Assembly (NCBI RefSeq): GCF_000242455.2
Contig: NC_019892.1
Span: 1,488,001-1,552,000 of the forward strand
Direction: 5' to 3'
Length of the DNA: 64,000 nucleotides
Origin: Singulisphaera acidiphila DSM 18658
GTDB lineage: Bacteria > Planctomycetota > Planctomycetia > Isosphaerales > Isosphaeraceae
Both the position numbers and the translations under genes were made by a program. Below the pieces are notes generated by a model, which saw only the letters and a list, made by a program, of their open reading frames with translations, did not search any database and was not told the DNA's origin. Position 1 is the stretch's first letter. Every line of letters starts with the position of its first letter. Below, piece by piece: positions 29,232 through 38,314 of this stretch.

Positions 29232-29945
29232 ATGAAGGGTTTCATCATCGCCACGGCGGGTCTGGCCCTCATCGCCGTCACGGCGTTGGGTCAGGTCGAG
29301 AAGGAGAAGGCCGCGCCTGCCGGCGGCGCTGTTTCAGCGAAAGATTTGAAGCAGAAGGCCAGCTATGGCATTGGTGTCGGCATCGGCAAGTCGTTCAAGT
29401 CGCAGTCGGTCGACATCGACACCGATGCGCTGGCGAAAGGGATCAAGGACTCGATGGATGGCAAGCCTGCCATGACCGAGGATCAGATCCGCGAGGTCCT
29501 GTTCGCTTTCCAGGAGGAAATGCTCGCCAAGGTCAAGAAGGAGAGCGAAGCGTTCTTGGCCAATAACGCGAAGCAGAAGGGCGTCGTCACCACGAAGAGC
29601 GGACTCCAGTATCTGGTCCTCAAGGAAGGTGCGGGCAAGTCGCCGAAGTCGACCGACAGTGTGAAGGTCAATTACGTGGGCACACTGATCAACGGAACCG
29701 AATTCGACAGCTCGTACAAGGCGGGCATGCCGGCGAACTTCCAGGTCGATCAGGTGATCAAGGGCTGGACAGAGGCCCTTCAGCTCATGAAAAAAGGCTC
29801 GAAGTTCCGGCTCTTCATCCCCTCGGAACTCGCCTATGGCGCAAGGCCCCCGGGCGGCGGGACGATTCGCCCCAATGACACCCTGATCTTCGAAGTCGAG
29901 TTACTCGACATCAATCCTCCGGCCGCAGCGGCGTCTCCCAAGTGA
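29232..29945 (+). CDS. FKBP-type peptidyl-prolyl isomerase
   Basis: A 237-residue secreted FKBP. A signal peptide (1 to about 20) precedes an FkpA/Mip-like N-domain (ASYGIGVGIGKSFKSQSVDID, split; EVLFAFQEEMLAKVKKE) and a C-terminal FKBP domain with VKVNYVGTLINGTEFDSS, FQVDQVIKGWTEAL and PSELAYGARPPGG. It would speed prolyl isomerisation and fold outer-membrane or secreted proteins. An AAGGACCACGG ribosome site leads ATG 29232. Confidence 0.93.
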   Translation: MKGFIIATAGLALIAVTALGQVEKEKAAPAGGAVSAKDLKQKASYGIGVGIGKSFKSQSVDIDTDALAKGIKDSMDGKPAMTEDQIREVLFAFQEEMLAKVKKESEAFLANNAKQKGVVTTKSGLQYLVLKEGAGKSPKSTDSVKVNYVGTLINGTEFDSSYKAGMPANFQVDQVIKGWTEALQLMKKGSKFRLFIPSELAYGARPPGGGTIRPNDTLIFEVELLDINPPAAAASPK

Positions 29946-30189
29946 TTATCGACACTCCCCAGGGCTGCTAAGCAACTGGGGGATCGGCCCCTGCTCCCGC
30001 CTGATTGTTGCCAATGGCGGGGGGAGGAGGTCGAGAATTGAGAACCCGATTGATTGAAACAGCCCCCGCGCCCATGATAGCTTTCGATCCGAAATAGAAG
30101 GCGGCCCCCTCCCCTCCCTACCGACCACGGCATTGTGCCGTCTTGCCCGTTTCGCCTCGCCCCGGGGCCACGATGATGGAGACCGTCTC

Positions 30190-33138
30190 ATGGCGCGTGC
30201 GACGAGCCCGATCCTGCCGAGCTTGACCGCCGTTCTCCTTGGTTGCTTCGGACTCTTGGCCCAGGCCGATGAGCCGGTCAAGGATCCCGCCGCGCTCGAA
30301 TTCTTCGAGAAGCAGGTCCGCCCGCTCTTTGTCACCCGCTGTCAGTCGTGCCATGGTGCTGAGAAGCAGAAGGGGCACCTCAGGCTTGACTCGCGGGACG
30401 CGATTCTGGCCGGTGGTGACACCGGCGCCGCGGTCGTGCCGGGAAAGCCCGTCGAAAGCCTCTTGATCGAAGCGATCAACTATGGCGACCTGTATAAGAT
30501 GCCCCCGAAGTCCAAGCTGCCGGACGCCGAGATCGCCACCTTGACCCGGTGGGTCGAACTCGGGGCGCCTTGGCCCCAGCATGAAACGGCCGGCCGATCC
30601 CCGGCAACCACCGGCGCGTTCGACCTCAAAAAGCGGGCCGAGCACTGGAGTTTCCAGCCCCTGCGGGGCTCGGCTCCCCCCACCACTCAGCAGAGCGGAT
30701 GGATCAGGTCTCCCATCGACGGTTACATCCTGGCGGCCCTCGAAGGACGCGGACTTGCCCCTGCACCTGAGACCGACAAGCGGACCTTGATCCGGAGGCT
30801 CACCTTCGACCTGACGGGCCTGCCTCCCACTCCGGCCGAAGTCGAGGCGTTCCTGGCCGACGAATCGCCCCGGGCCTTTGAGATACTTGCCGATCGCCTG
30901 CTCGCGTCCCCCGCCTATGGTGAGCGGTGGGCCAGGCACTGGCTCGACCTGGTCCGCTTTGCGGAGACGGCCGGGCACGAGTTTGACTACGACGCTCCCG
31001 ACGCCTTCCGCTACCGCGACTACGTGGTCCGGGCCCTCAATGCCGACCTCCCTTACGACCAGTTCGTCGTCGAGCACGTGGCCGGAGACCTCGTCAACCC
31101 CCCTCGTCGGCACCCGTCGGAGGGGTTCAACGAATCCATCCTGGGCACCGGGTTCTATTTTCTTGGCGAGGGGACTCACTCGCCGGTCGACTTGCGCGAG
31201 GAGGAGGCGAGCCGCGTCGACAATCAGATCGATGTCCTCTCCAAAACGTTCCTCGGCCTGACGGTCGCCTGTGCTCGCTGCCACGACCACAAGTTTGACG
31301 CGATTTCGACCAAGGACTATTACGCACTCTCCGGCTACCTCCAGAGCTCACGGCATCAGCACGCCTTTATCGATCCGCCTGGCCCCGTTCGGGACAAGGT
31401 GAGTGAGCTGGAAACGCTCAAGGGTTCGGTCAGGCAATCCATTGGCACGCTCTCACCCACCCTTTCCGCTGCGCCAAGTGCGGGAGGAGATGGCTCGTCG
31501 CTCCTCTTTGAAGACTTCAACGGATCGAATTATCAAGGCTGGTTTATTTCGGGTGACGCGTTTGGGAGCCGGCCCAGCCAATCGGGTGAGCTCTTGCTGA
31601 CCTGGAAGGGGGAGACTCCGTTCGCCTCGCCGGTCGCGCCGGGGCAGGCGCATAGCGGTCTCGTCTCCGACCGGCTCGAGGGGGTGCTCCGATCACGGAC
31701 CTTCCCCCTCGAGAAGCGGTTCATTCATTGCCTGGCCTCGGGCCGTCACGGTCGCTTGAACGTAGTCATCGACGGGTTCGAGAAGATCCGCTCGCCGATC
31801 TATGACGGACTCACGCTCGGTGTTGACTCCAACCAACCGCGCTGGTTCACCTTGGACACCGAGATGTGGGCCGGGCATACCGCTTACATCGAGCTTTCGG
31901 ACGGCGGGACCGTCGACTATACCCAGGCCCAGAGCCGCTACGTCGACGGCTCGGGCTTCCTGGCGGTCGATGAGATCCGGTTCTCCGACCAGGGCGCTCC
32001 CCCTGCTCTTCCCGCTTCCCCGGCCGTCGATCCGGTCGATCTCAGCCGGTCCGACGATCCTGGCCTGAGACGCGATCTGGCGCGGTATCGCCAGGTGGAA
32101 GCGACGATCCAGGCTCCGACCTTGGCCTTGGCGATTGTCGATGGAACCGGCGAGGACGATCGCGTTCACATCCGGGGGAGCACGAAGACCTTGGGTGAGA
32201 TCGTCCCGCGCCGCTTTCTCGAAGCGATCGCCGGGCGCGAGCAACCGGCCCCCGCGTCGGGGAGCGGCCGGCTCGAACTCGCGCGACGGATGGTCGATCC
32301 TGCAAACCCGCTCGTGGCCCGTGTGATGGTCAACCGGATCTGGAAGCACCACTTCGGCCAGGGGATTGTGCCGACCCCCGACGATTTCGGCGTCATGGGA
32401 CGGATGCCGACTCACCCTGAGTTACTCGACGACCTCGCGGCCCGGTTCATGGCGAGCGGATGGTCGCTCAAGGCGATGCATCGGCTCATCGTCCTCTCGA
32501 GCACGTATCGGATGAGCAGCCAGCCTGTTGAAAAGGCAGAGTCGCTTGACCCGGACAACCAACTCCTCCACCGGATGAACGTTCGCCGGCTCGAGGCCGA
32601 GGCGATTCGCGATACCCTGCTCGCCGTTTCCGGCCGGCTTGCACCGACCTTGTTTGGACCCAGCGTGCCCCCTTACTTGACCTCGTTCATGGAGGGTCGG
32701 GGCCGGCCCGCGACCTCCGGGCCGCTCGATGGCGACGGCCGTCGCAGTCTTTATATCAACGTTAGACGCAACTTCCTGAGCCCGATGTTCCTTGCCTTCG
32801 ATGCCCCCTCCCCATTCTCGACCATGGGGCGGCGCAACGTCTCGAACGTCCCCGCGCAGGCCTTGACGTTGCTCAACGACCCGTTCGTCGTCGGCCAAGC
32901 GACACTCTGGTCGGAACGCCTCCTGGCCCACCAACGAGCGGGAGCGACGCGTCGCGAGACCCTTACGCAGATGTACCTCACCGCCTTCGGCCGGCCGCCG
33001 ACCGATCGGGAGACCGCCGAGGGGCTGGCGTTCCTCGGAGCCCAGGCCGGGTCGTCCGACATGGCCGACGAGGCCCGAGCGTGGGCCGATCTTTGTCATG
33101 TTCTCGTGAATGTCAAAGAGTTTATCTACGTGAACTGA
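30190..33138 (+). CDS. Planctomycete cytochrome C / DUF1549 / DUF1553 protein
   Basis: A 982-residue secreted protein of the PSD1 group, highly expanded in planctomycetes. After a signal peptide (1 to about 26), the PSCyt1 haem-like motif CQSCHG lies at about 51-56. DUF1549 follows (RHWLDLVRFAETAGHEFDYD), then a second CARCHDHKFD at about 362. A beta-rich insert (about 440-610: FEDFNGSNYQGW onwards) precedes DUF1553 (NPLVARVMVNRIWKHHFGQG; NVPAQALTLLNDPF). ATG 30190 follows GGAG. The function is unknown; it is always next to a DUF1501 gene, here 49 bp downstream. Confidence 0.93.
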   Translation: MARATSPILPSLTAVLLGCFGLLAQADEPVKDPAALEFFEKQVRPLFVTRCQSCHGAEKQKGHLRLDSRDAILAGGDTGAAVVPGKPVESLLIEAINYGDLYKMPPKSKLPDAEIATLTRWVELGAPWPQHETAGRSPATTGAFDLKKRAEHWSFQPLRGSAPPTTQQSGWIRSPIDGYILAALEGRGLAPAPETDKRTLIRRLTFDLTGLPPTPAEVEAFLADESPRAFEILADRLLASPAYGERWARHWLDLVRFAETAGHEFDYDAPDAFRYRDYVVRALNADLPYDQFVVEHVAGDLVNPPRRHPSEGFNESILGTGFYFLGEGTHSPVDLREEEASRVDNQIDVLSKTFLGLTVACARCHDHKFDAISTKDYYALSGYLQSSRHQHAFIDPPGPVRDKVSELETLKGSVRQSIGTLSPTLSAAPSAGGDGSSLLFEDFNGSNYQGWFISGDAFGSRPSQSGELLLTWKGETPFASPVAPGQAHSGLVSDRLEGVLRSRTFPLEKRFIHCLASGRHGRLNVVIDGFEKIRSPIYDGLTLGVDSNQPRWFTLDTEMWAGHTAYIELSDGGTVDYTQAQSRYVDGSGFLAVDEIRFSDQGAPPALPASPAVDPVDLSRSDDPGLRRDLARYRQVEATIQAPTLALAIVDGTGEDDRVHIRGSTKTLGEIVPRRFLEAIAGREQPAPASGSGRLELARRMVDPANPLVARVMVNRIWKHHFGQGIVPTPDDFGVMGRMPTHPELLDDLAARFMASGWSLKAMHRLIVLSSTYRMSSQPVEKAESLDPDNQLLHRMNVRRLEAEAIRDTLLAVSGRLAPTLFGPSVPPYLTSFMEGRGRPATSGPLDGDGRRSLYINVRRNFLSPMFLAFDAPSPFSTMGRRNVSNVPAQALTLLNDPFVVGQATLWSERLLAHQRAGATRRETLTQMYLTAFGRPPTDRETAEGLAFLGAQAGSSDMADEARAWADLCHVLVNVKEFIYVN

Positions 33139-33187
33139 TCCGGGTGGGACGTCCCCACCTTGGCTGCGGAAGACCGCGAGGGCTGCC

Positions 33188-34621
33188 ATGCACTGCAACC
33201 GTTTCCAGACCGCGCCCTTCTCGCGTCGCGAGATGCTCGCTCGCTGCGCCAATGGGTTCGGAGCGCTGGCCCTCACGGCATTACTCGACGACCCTGCATT
33301 TGGCGGCCAGGTCGAGCGACCTGAATCCGCCGGGGCTGTCCGGCGAACTCACTTCGCACCCAAGGCGACGAGTGTGATCTTCCTGTTCATGGACGGTGGG
33401 CCGTCGCAGGTGGATACGTTCGACCCGAAGCCGAGGCTCGACCGGGAGCATGGTCAGCCGATCAAGGTCAAGACGCATCCGACCCAGTTCAATAACGTGG
33501 GCAACGTCCTTAAGTGTCCCTGGGCTTTTCGCAACTCCGGCGAGAGTGGGATTCCGGTCAGCGACCTGTTCCGGAACGTGTCCGAATGCGTTGACGATAT
33601 GGCGATCGTCCGCTCGATGGTTTCGAATTTCTCGGAGCACACGAGTGCTAACTACTTCATGCACACCGGCAGCGGGCTTCAGGGGCGGCCCAGCCATGGG
33701 GCCTGGGTGACCTACGGGCTTGGCAGCGAGTGCCAGGACTTGCCCGGCTTTGTGGTCCTGAACGGCGGGCTGATCCCCCCGGGAGGCGCCGATTGCTTTA
33801 ACAACGGCTTTCTCCCTGCCACTTACCAGGGGTCGGTCTTCAAAGCAGGTCGCGAGGCCGTGGCCAATATCCAGTCTGCCTCTGATCGGTCGGCCGATTC
33901 CCAGCGGAGGAAGCTCAGCCTGATGCGGTCGCTTGACCAGGGGGTGCTCGACCGGATGGGGCATCACGACAGCCTCGAGTCGTCGATCGCCAACTACGAA
34001 CTGGCCTTTCGGATGCAGGCGGCGGTCCCGGATCTCTTGAACCTGACGAACGAGTCGAAGGCGACCCAGGCGCTCTACGGGCTCGACGAAACCTATGTTC
34101 CTACCCAGATCTACGGCCGGCTGTGCTTGCTCGCCCGTCGCCTGGTCGAGCGAGGCGTGCGGTTCATCGAGTTGCTCTGCCCCAACGTCGGCGCTGACCG
34201 CTGGGACCAGCACTCCAGCCTCAAGTCGGGCCATGAGAACAACGCTCGCGCAGTCGACAAGCCGATCGCCGGGCTCTTGAAAGACCTCAAGGCTCGCGGG
34301 CTCCTCGAGACGACCCTGGTCGTCTGGGCCGGCGAGTTCGGCCGCACCCCGATGGCCCAAGGGTCTGACGGCCGCGACCACAACCCTTACGGGTTTTCGA
34401 TCTGGCTCGCCGGCGGCGGCATCAAAGGCGGCACCATCCACGGCGCAACCGACGACTACGGCTATCACGCGGTCGAAAACAAGGTCGAGATCCACGACCT
34501 TCACGCCACGATGCTCCACCTGCTGGGCATGGACCACACCCGGCTGACCTCCCGCTTCGGCGGTCGCGATATGCGGCTCACCGACGTCCACGGCGAGGTG
34601 GTCAAGGCAATCCTGGCCTGA
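33188..34621 (+). CDS. DUF1501 secreted protein
   Basis: A 477-residue DUF1501 protein. The N-terminus FSRREMLARCANGFGALAL is a Tat signal. The sulfatase-like alkaline-phosphatase fold is suggested by FLFMDGGPSQVDTFDPKP, RFIELL.NVGADRWDQH (one residue omitted), VVWAGEFGRTP and NPYGFSIWLAGGGIKGG. It pairs with the DUF1549/DUF1553 gene upstream, and the two probably form a surface-associated unit of unknown function. ATG 33188 is preferred. A strong hairpin follows its stop. Confidence 0.92.
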   Translation: MHCNRFQTAPFSRREMLARCANGFGALALTALLDDPAFGGQVERPESAGAVRRTHFAPKATSVIFLFMDGGPSQVDTFDPKPRLDREHGQPIKVKTHPTQFNNVGNVLKCPWAFRNSGESGIPVSDLFRNVSECVDDMAIVRSMVSNFSEHTSANYFMHTGSGLQGRPSHGAWVTYGLGSECQDLPGFVVLNGGLIPPGGADCFNNGFLPATYQGSVFKAGREAVANIQSASDRSADSQRRKLSLMRSLDQGVLDRMGHHDSLESSIANYELAFRMQAAVPDLLNLTNESKATQALYGLDETYVPTQIYGRLCLLARRLVERGVRFIELLCPNVGADRWDQHSSLKSGHENNARAVDKPIAGLLKDLKARGLLETTLVVWAGEFGRTPMAQGSDGRDHNPYGFSIWLAGGGIKGGTIHGATDDYGYHAVENKVEIHDLHATMLHLLGMDHTRLTSRFGGRDMRLTDVHGEVVKAILA

Positions 34622-34622
34622 A

Positions 34623-34646
34623 CGCTCGCCTCCAAAAAGGCGAGCG
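34623..34646. terminator. Bidirectional terminator between convergent genes
   Basis: CGCTCGCCT and AGGCGAGCG form a nine-pair stem around CCAAAA. A T-run at 34657-34661 lies just to the right, and the hairpin sits in the 39-bp gap between the convergent DUF1501 and phosphodiesterase-like genes. Confidence 0.7.
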
Positions 34647-34660
34647 AAAGACAGGAGTTT

Positions 34661-35578
34661 TTAACGGCCGCGAAGCGTCTGGGCGATTTCGGCGTACTCA
34701 TCGGTCGCGACCCAATCGACCTTGGCTTTGGCGGCGGCCTGCCAGCGGATCCGGACAGCGTCCTCATCGCGGAATCGATAGGGGCTGAGGGCGGGGCCGT
34801 TGCGGCCGTTGAGGCAGTAGAACCGAGCTCGGAAGCCCTGGCGGTGCACCTGGGTCATCAGGGAGGTGAGGCGAGTTGCGTCATCGTCGGTCCAGGCACC
34901 GGCCAGGGGCGGACCGCCGGCCTCGACGTTTCCCCAGTGAAAGGTCAGGAAGCGGTGGTAGGCTGTCGCGGGGGCGGGCGCATAGTCTGCGACGTCCTGC
35001 TTGAATTGGCCGCCGCCGAACACGGTGTCGCGGAAGGCGCGATAGGTTCCGCCCGCTGGGATCAGCGCGTCGTATTGCTCCTTGGCTCGATCGCTGCCGG
35101 TGAAGCAGACGGTCAAGCGACGGATCGTCAAGGGACTCTCGGAAGCCTTGGGAGCCGTTGAGAACCAATCGGGATGGGCGTCGAGAAACGCCTGGAATTG
35201 CCGGACCGCGTCGAGGTTGTCGGTCTTCCAGTCGATCGTCAAAAGGGTCGGAGCCCCGTCCTCGCGAGCCTGGTGCCAGTGAGTCTCGAATGCCGGGACA
35301 AGGTAGGCCTCGAGACTGGGATAGGTCAGACCGGGCTGGGGCGTCGCATCATGTCCGACGATCAGTTGCTTGTGGACCTCATCCCAGCCCAGGTCGATCT
35401 CGATGTTGTCGATCCCGAGTGCGAGGGCTTCAACCACGCGCTCGGTGCTGGCACTGTTGGCGGGGTAGCAGTTATGAGCCGAGACCGGCAACGGCAAGGG
35501 CTTCTTGGGCGGCTCAGCCCGAACGGCGAGTGGCGCGAGTGCCGACGCCAAGGTCAGGACGATGGTGTGGATTTTCAT
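34661..35578 (-). CDS. PI-PLC/GDPD-like phosphodiesterase, secreted
   Basis: A 305-residue secreted protein. The signal peptide is residues 1 to about 21. HNCYPANS, IEIDLGWDE and VGHDATPQ are the His, metal and His blocks of the phosphatidylinositol phospholipase C-like/AIM6-type phosphodiesterase superfamily, and the C-terminal WVATDEYAEI is a family mark. It should hydrolyse a phosphodiester. ATG 35578 overlaps the upstream methyltransferase stop by 4 nt (ATGA). Confidence 0.8.
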   Translation of the reverse strand: MKIHTIVLTLASALAPLAVRAEPPKKPLPLPVSAHNCYPANSASTERVVEALALGIDNIEIDLGWDEVHKQLIVGHDATPQPGLTYPSLEAYLVPAFETHWHQAREDGAPTLLTIDWKTDNLDAVRQFQAFLDAHPDWFSTAPKASESPLTIRRLTVCFTGSDRAKEQYDALIPAGGTYRAFRDTVFGGGQFKQDVADYAPAPATAYHRFLTFHWGNVEAGGPPLAGAWTDDDATRLTSLMTQVHRQGFRARFYCLNGRNGPALSPYRFRDEDAVRIRWQAAAKAKVDWVATDEYAEIAQTLRGR

Positions 35579-36156
35579 CCTGGCAACTCCGTGCGTCGGA
35601 TCGTCAGTTCGAAGCCGTTTCCGACCGGGACGTGGCAACTCACGACGTTCGGTCGCGAGCGAAGATGCGCGACGAACGAGGCCAGTTCCTCGGCGTGTGT
35701 GGTCGTATTGTCGGTCACGATCGTGGCGGTCGGCGCCAGGAGTGGCCAGATGGCCTCGAGGTAATCGAACGACTGGCTCTTCTGGGCGTCGATGAAGACG
35801 AAGTCAAACGACGATCCCGGATTCATCCCCTTGAGGGTCGCGCGGGCATCCCCCTCGTGGACTGTCGCCGCGCCGTCCAGGCCGGCCTCGCTCAGGTGCT
35901 TGGTCGTGGCGGCGACCTTCTTCGGATCCTGTTCGAGGGAGTGGACGTGGCCACCGTTCTCGAACGCGGCCGCGGCCAGGTGCAAGGTCGAGAAGCCGTA
36001 GCTCGCGCCGATCTCGCAGATCGAGACACAGCGGCCGAGTCGGACGAGCTGTGCCAGCAGGGCGGCTTCGTCACGAGGGATCTGCCAGTGATCGTCGACC
36101 GTCTCGCGGAGTCGATCCACCTGATCGATCACCCGCTGGATTTGTGGCGAAAACAT
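35575..36156 (-). CDS. O-methyltransferase (class I SAM)
   Basis: A 193-residue SAM-dependent O-methyltransferase of the catechol-like (COG4122) type. ICEIGASYGFSTLHLA is the SAM-binding glycine loop, SLEQDPKKV the acidic second strand and FDFVFIDAQKSQSFDYLE a metal-binding motif. The substrate is unknown. The gene overlaps the phosphodiesterase start. Confidence 0.85.
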   Translation of the reverse strand: MFSPQIQRVIDQVDRLRETVDDHWQIPRDEAALLAQLVRLGRCVSICEIGASYGFSTLHLAAAAFENGGHVHSLEQDPKKVAATTKHLSEAGLDGAATVHEGDARATLKGMNPGSSFDFVFIDAQKSQSFDYLEAIWPLLAPTATIVTDNTTTHAEELASFVAHLRSRPNVVSCHVPVGNGFELTIRRTELPG

Positions 36157-36191
36157 CAGGAAAGACTCCTGTGCGTGGAGTGTGGGGCCAC

Positions 36192-36500
36192 TTATTCGTC
36201 GAGCCTGACGTGCTGGATCTTTTCGGCATTGAGCCAGCCGAGCAGCGATTCCTGCTCTTCGGTGATCTCAACCTCAGTCATATTGGCCGTGTCGAGGGGA
36301 GAGACCAGGTAGAAGACCCCCTCGTCGAGCCATTTCTCGACTTCCACGGCAGCGAACCAATATTCGTTCTCGCCGAGCGGCGGCACTCCGGGCTCGCCGT
36401 GCGCACTCATGAAATAGACGAGTTGGGTCCGGAGGCGGGGCGAGATTGCTCGCGGCTTGACTTCGGTACGGTCGAGGGGAACGAGTTCGGGACGAGCCAT
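36192..36500 (-). CDS. Hypothetical protein
   Basis: A 102-residue protein with no recognised family. It is acidic in the C-terminal half (TEVEITEEQESLLGWLN) and has a central WFAAVEVEKWLDEGVFYLV. No signal peptide or membrane segment is seen. It sits 35 bp upstream of the methyltransferase and 153 bp downstream of the MfnE-like kinase, so it may share their transcript. Confidence 0.55.
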   Translation of the reverse strand: MARPELVPLDRTEVKPRAISPRLRTQLVYFMSAHGEPGVPPLGENEYWFAAVEVEKWLDEGVFYLVSPLDTANMTEVEITEEQESLLGWLNAEKIQHVRLDE

Positions 36501-36653
36501 TCGTCAGCACCAAGCTTTTGAGAGAGGAGGAACAAGAGGGACAGGGAGGACGCGATGGATCGAAGGGACCGCACTGCCTCATCGTTGATCCGGCCGCGCC
36601 TCTGGATTCTCTTACGCGGAGGTCCCCTCGTCAAGGTGATGAGCTCGCGCAGA

Positions 36654-37259
36654 TCAAGGGGGCAGAAGGATCGGGATCGGAGGCGAGTCGCGGAGGTTGA
36701 GATAAAAGACGCGCGCGAGTCGACGCGCGGAGTCGGGGAAAAGCGGATCGACGAGGCCAAGCTGAGCGGCCCCTCGCCGGTTAGCCCCATGCGGGAGCGG
36801 CGCGCTTTTCACGAGGACCAGCTCTGGGCTGTCGAGGTAGACTGCGACCCGGGCCGCGATCGAGTCGGAGGTCGCTTCCCAGGCGTGGGGGATTGGGTCG
36901 GCCGACCGGGCATCGACCTCGTCGAGGAAGATCCGAGGAGCGAGGATCGGAACCTTCGACTCGGTCCAGACGGCGTTGAGCGACTCGATCCGGTCAACCA
37001 CGACCAGCGTCGGTACGATCGCGGTGAGTAGATGCGCGGTCAGGTCGAGCGATCGCAGTGCGAGGGCGTGCGAACGCTCCTGGCCGAGCGTGTGAACCTG
37101 GTCGAGATCGCGAACGACGTCGGTGACGGCACCGCCGCCGATCACGATCACCAACGGTTCGGCTTGTCGGGCTTCGAGTTCGCGTTCGAGAGTTGTTCGG
37201 AGTTCGGGCCAGTCGAGCAGGCTGCCGCCGACCTTGATGACGACGGGCCGACGGCTCAC
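36654..37259 (-). CDS. Amino-acid-kinase-fold protein, MfnE-like
   Basis: A 201-residue member of the amino acid kinase fold. The start PVVIKVGGSLLD and the LVIVIGGGAVTD loop bind ATP; LVLVKSAPLP lies near the substrate side. Archaeal relatives include MfnE, the furan kinase that makes the diphosphate precursor of methanofuran. A GTG start overlaps the stop of the MfnF-like gene by 4 nt (GTGA). Position next to MfnF- and MfnD-like genes supports a methanofuran/methylofuran role. Function is inferred. Confidence 0.72.
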   Translation of the reverse strand: MSRRPVVIKVGGSLLDWPELRTTLERELEARQAEPLVIVIGGGAVTDVVRDLDQVHTLGQERSHALALRSLDLTAHLLTAIVPTLVVVDRIESLNAVWTESKVPILAPRIFLDEVDARSADPIPHAWEATSDSIAARVAVYLDSPELVLVKSAPLPHGANRRGAAQLGLVDPLFPDSARRLARVFYLNLRDSPPIPILLPP

Positions 37260-38314
37260 ACCACGCCCGCCTGGTTCATGATCTTTTTGCCGAGTTGTTC
37301 CTGGGCAAGGACCAGCAGGGCATAGGCGCAGCCGGAACTCGAGGCGATTGGTCCCCAGGCCTGGTCGAGGTTGACGATCGGCCCTCCCGGTTTGATGACG
37401 CGACGAGCCAGTCGCTGGGCGACGAATCCTCCCGAACCCGAGACGACGGCGGCCTCGGGCCGGCCGACGGTCGCGAGACAGGCACGTTCGACGGCGGCTG
37501 TGAGCCGACCCAAGAGGCATTCGTCGGCAGCCCAGGCGAAGGCTTCGGCGTCCTCGTACGAGAAGCTGTCGCGGTCGGCCCCGATCATCCTCGCCAGGCG
37601 GTCCCGTGCGGCATCGGCCGTAGCCGCTCGCCCGTCCGCGGTCGAGTGGTCCTTGGGGTCGGGGGCGACCTCGCGCAAGGTCAGGTAGACGTCGAGCGTC
37701 GAGGCAAAGAACTCCGCCGCGAGGCCGGTAGGCTCGCCCCGGAATGGCAACTCGGTCGCCAGAGCACAAAGTGGCGTGCGACGCACCCCTGCATAGACGA
37801 GTTCCCCGGTCTGCAACCGCTCCGTATCGGTTTGTCCTCGGGCGGCGGCTCGCCCCGCTTGTAACGGAATCAGGTCGGTGGTCGTCGACCCGATGTCGAT
37901 CAGGATCCCCGTGTGATCCGGGACGAGTCGCGCCGCGACGTTGGCCAGCGCCAGCCAGTTGGCCGCCGCGGCCAGCAGTGGTTGCCGGCGGATCGACTCG
38001 ACGTCGTGAAAGCGCCCGTCGGTCCCCCAGACGTGGACCGGCCGTTCGCCGAAGGCTTCGAGCGTGGCGTCGAGCACGGCGTTGACCCCAACGGCTTTCG
38101 TGGGATAGCAGTCGCAGAGCTCGGCCGTCATCGTCAGCGCGACTCGATCACTCGGTGGGAACGTGGTGGCGAGCCTCGCCAGAATTTCGTCGAGCTCGTC
38201 GGGCCGTTTCCAGAGTTCGAACGGGAGCGTTCGGGCCTGCCCAGACTCGTGGGCGGCCTTGATATTCGCTCCTCCAATATCGAGCGCAATCCAGGATCCG
38301 TTCGATTCAGTCAC
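37256..38314 (-). CDS. H4MPT-linked C1 pathway protein, MfnF-like
   Basis: A 352-residue protein of the TIGR03123 group, related to hydantoinase/oxoprolinase folds. N-terminal ALDIGGANIKAAH, the ASKHA-like LIDIGSTTTDLIPL and AAVVSGSGGFVA are clear. The archaeal homologue MfnF joins the furan diphosphate to tyramine-glutamate in methanofuran synthesis. The gene starts 8 nt inside the end of the ATP-grasp gene and overlaps the kinase gene at its end, a tight operon. Confidence 0.82.
   Translation of the reverse strand: MTESNGSWIALDIGGANIKAAHESGQARTLPFELWKRPDELDEILARLATTFPPSDRVALTMTAELCDCYPTKAVGVNAVLDATLEAFGERPVHVWGTDGRFHDVESIRRQPLLAAAANWLALANVAARLVPDHTGILIDIGSTTTDLIPLQAGRAAARGQTDTERLQTGELVYAGVRRTPLCALATELPFRGEPTGLAAEFFASTLDVYLTLREVAPDPKDHSTADGRAATADAARDRLARMIGADRDSFSYEDAEAFAWAADECLLGRLTAAVERACLATVGRPEAAVVSGSGGFVAQRLARRVIKPGGPIVNLDQAWGPIASSSGCAYALLVLAQEQLGKKIMNQAGVV

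Noticed and set aside
36260..37769. Upstream extension of the MfnE-like frame to 371 codons
   Set aside because: The extra N-terminal part is the MfnF-like gene read in another phase; the kinase fold begins at the GTG that overlaps the MfnF-like stop.
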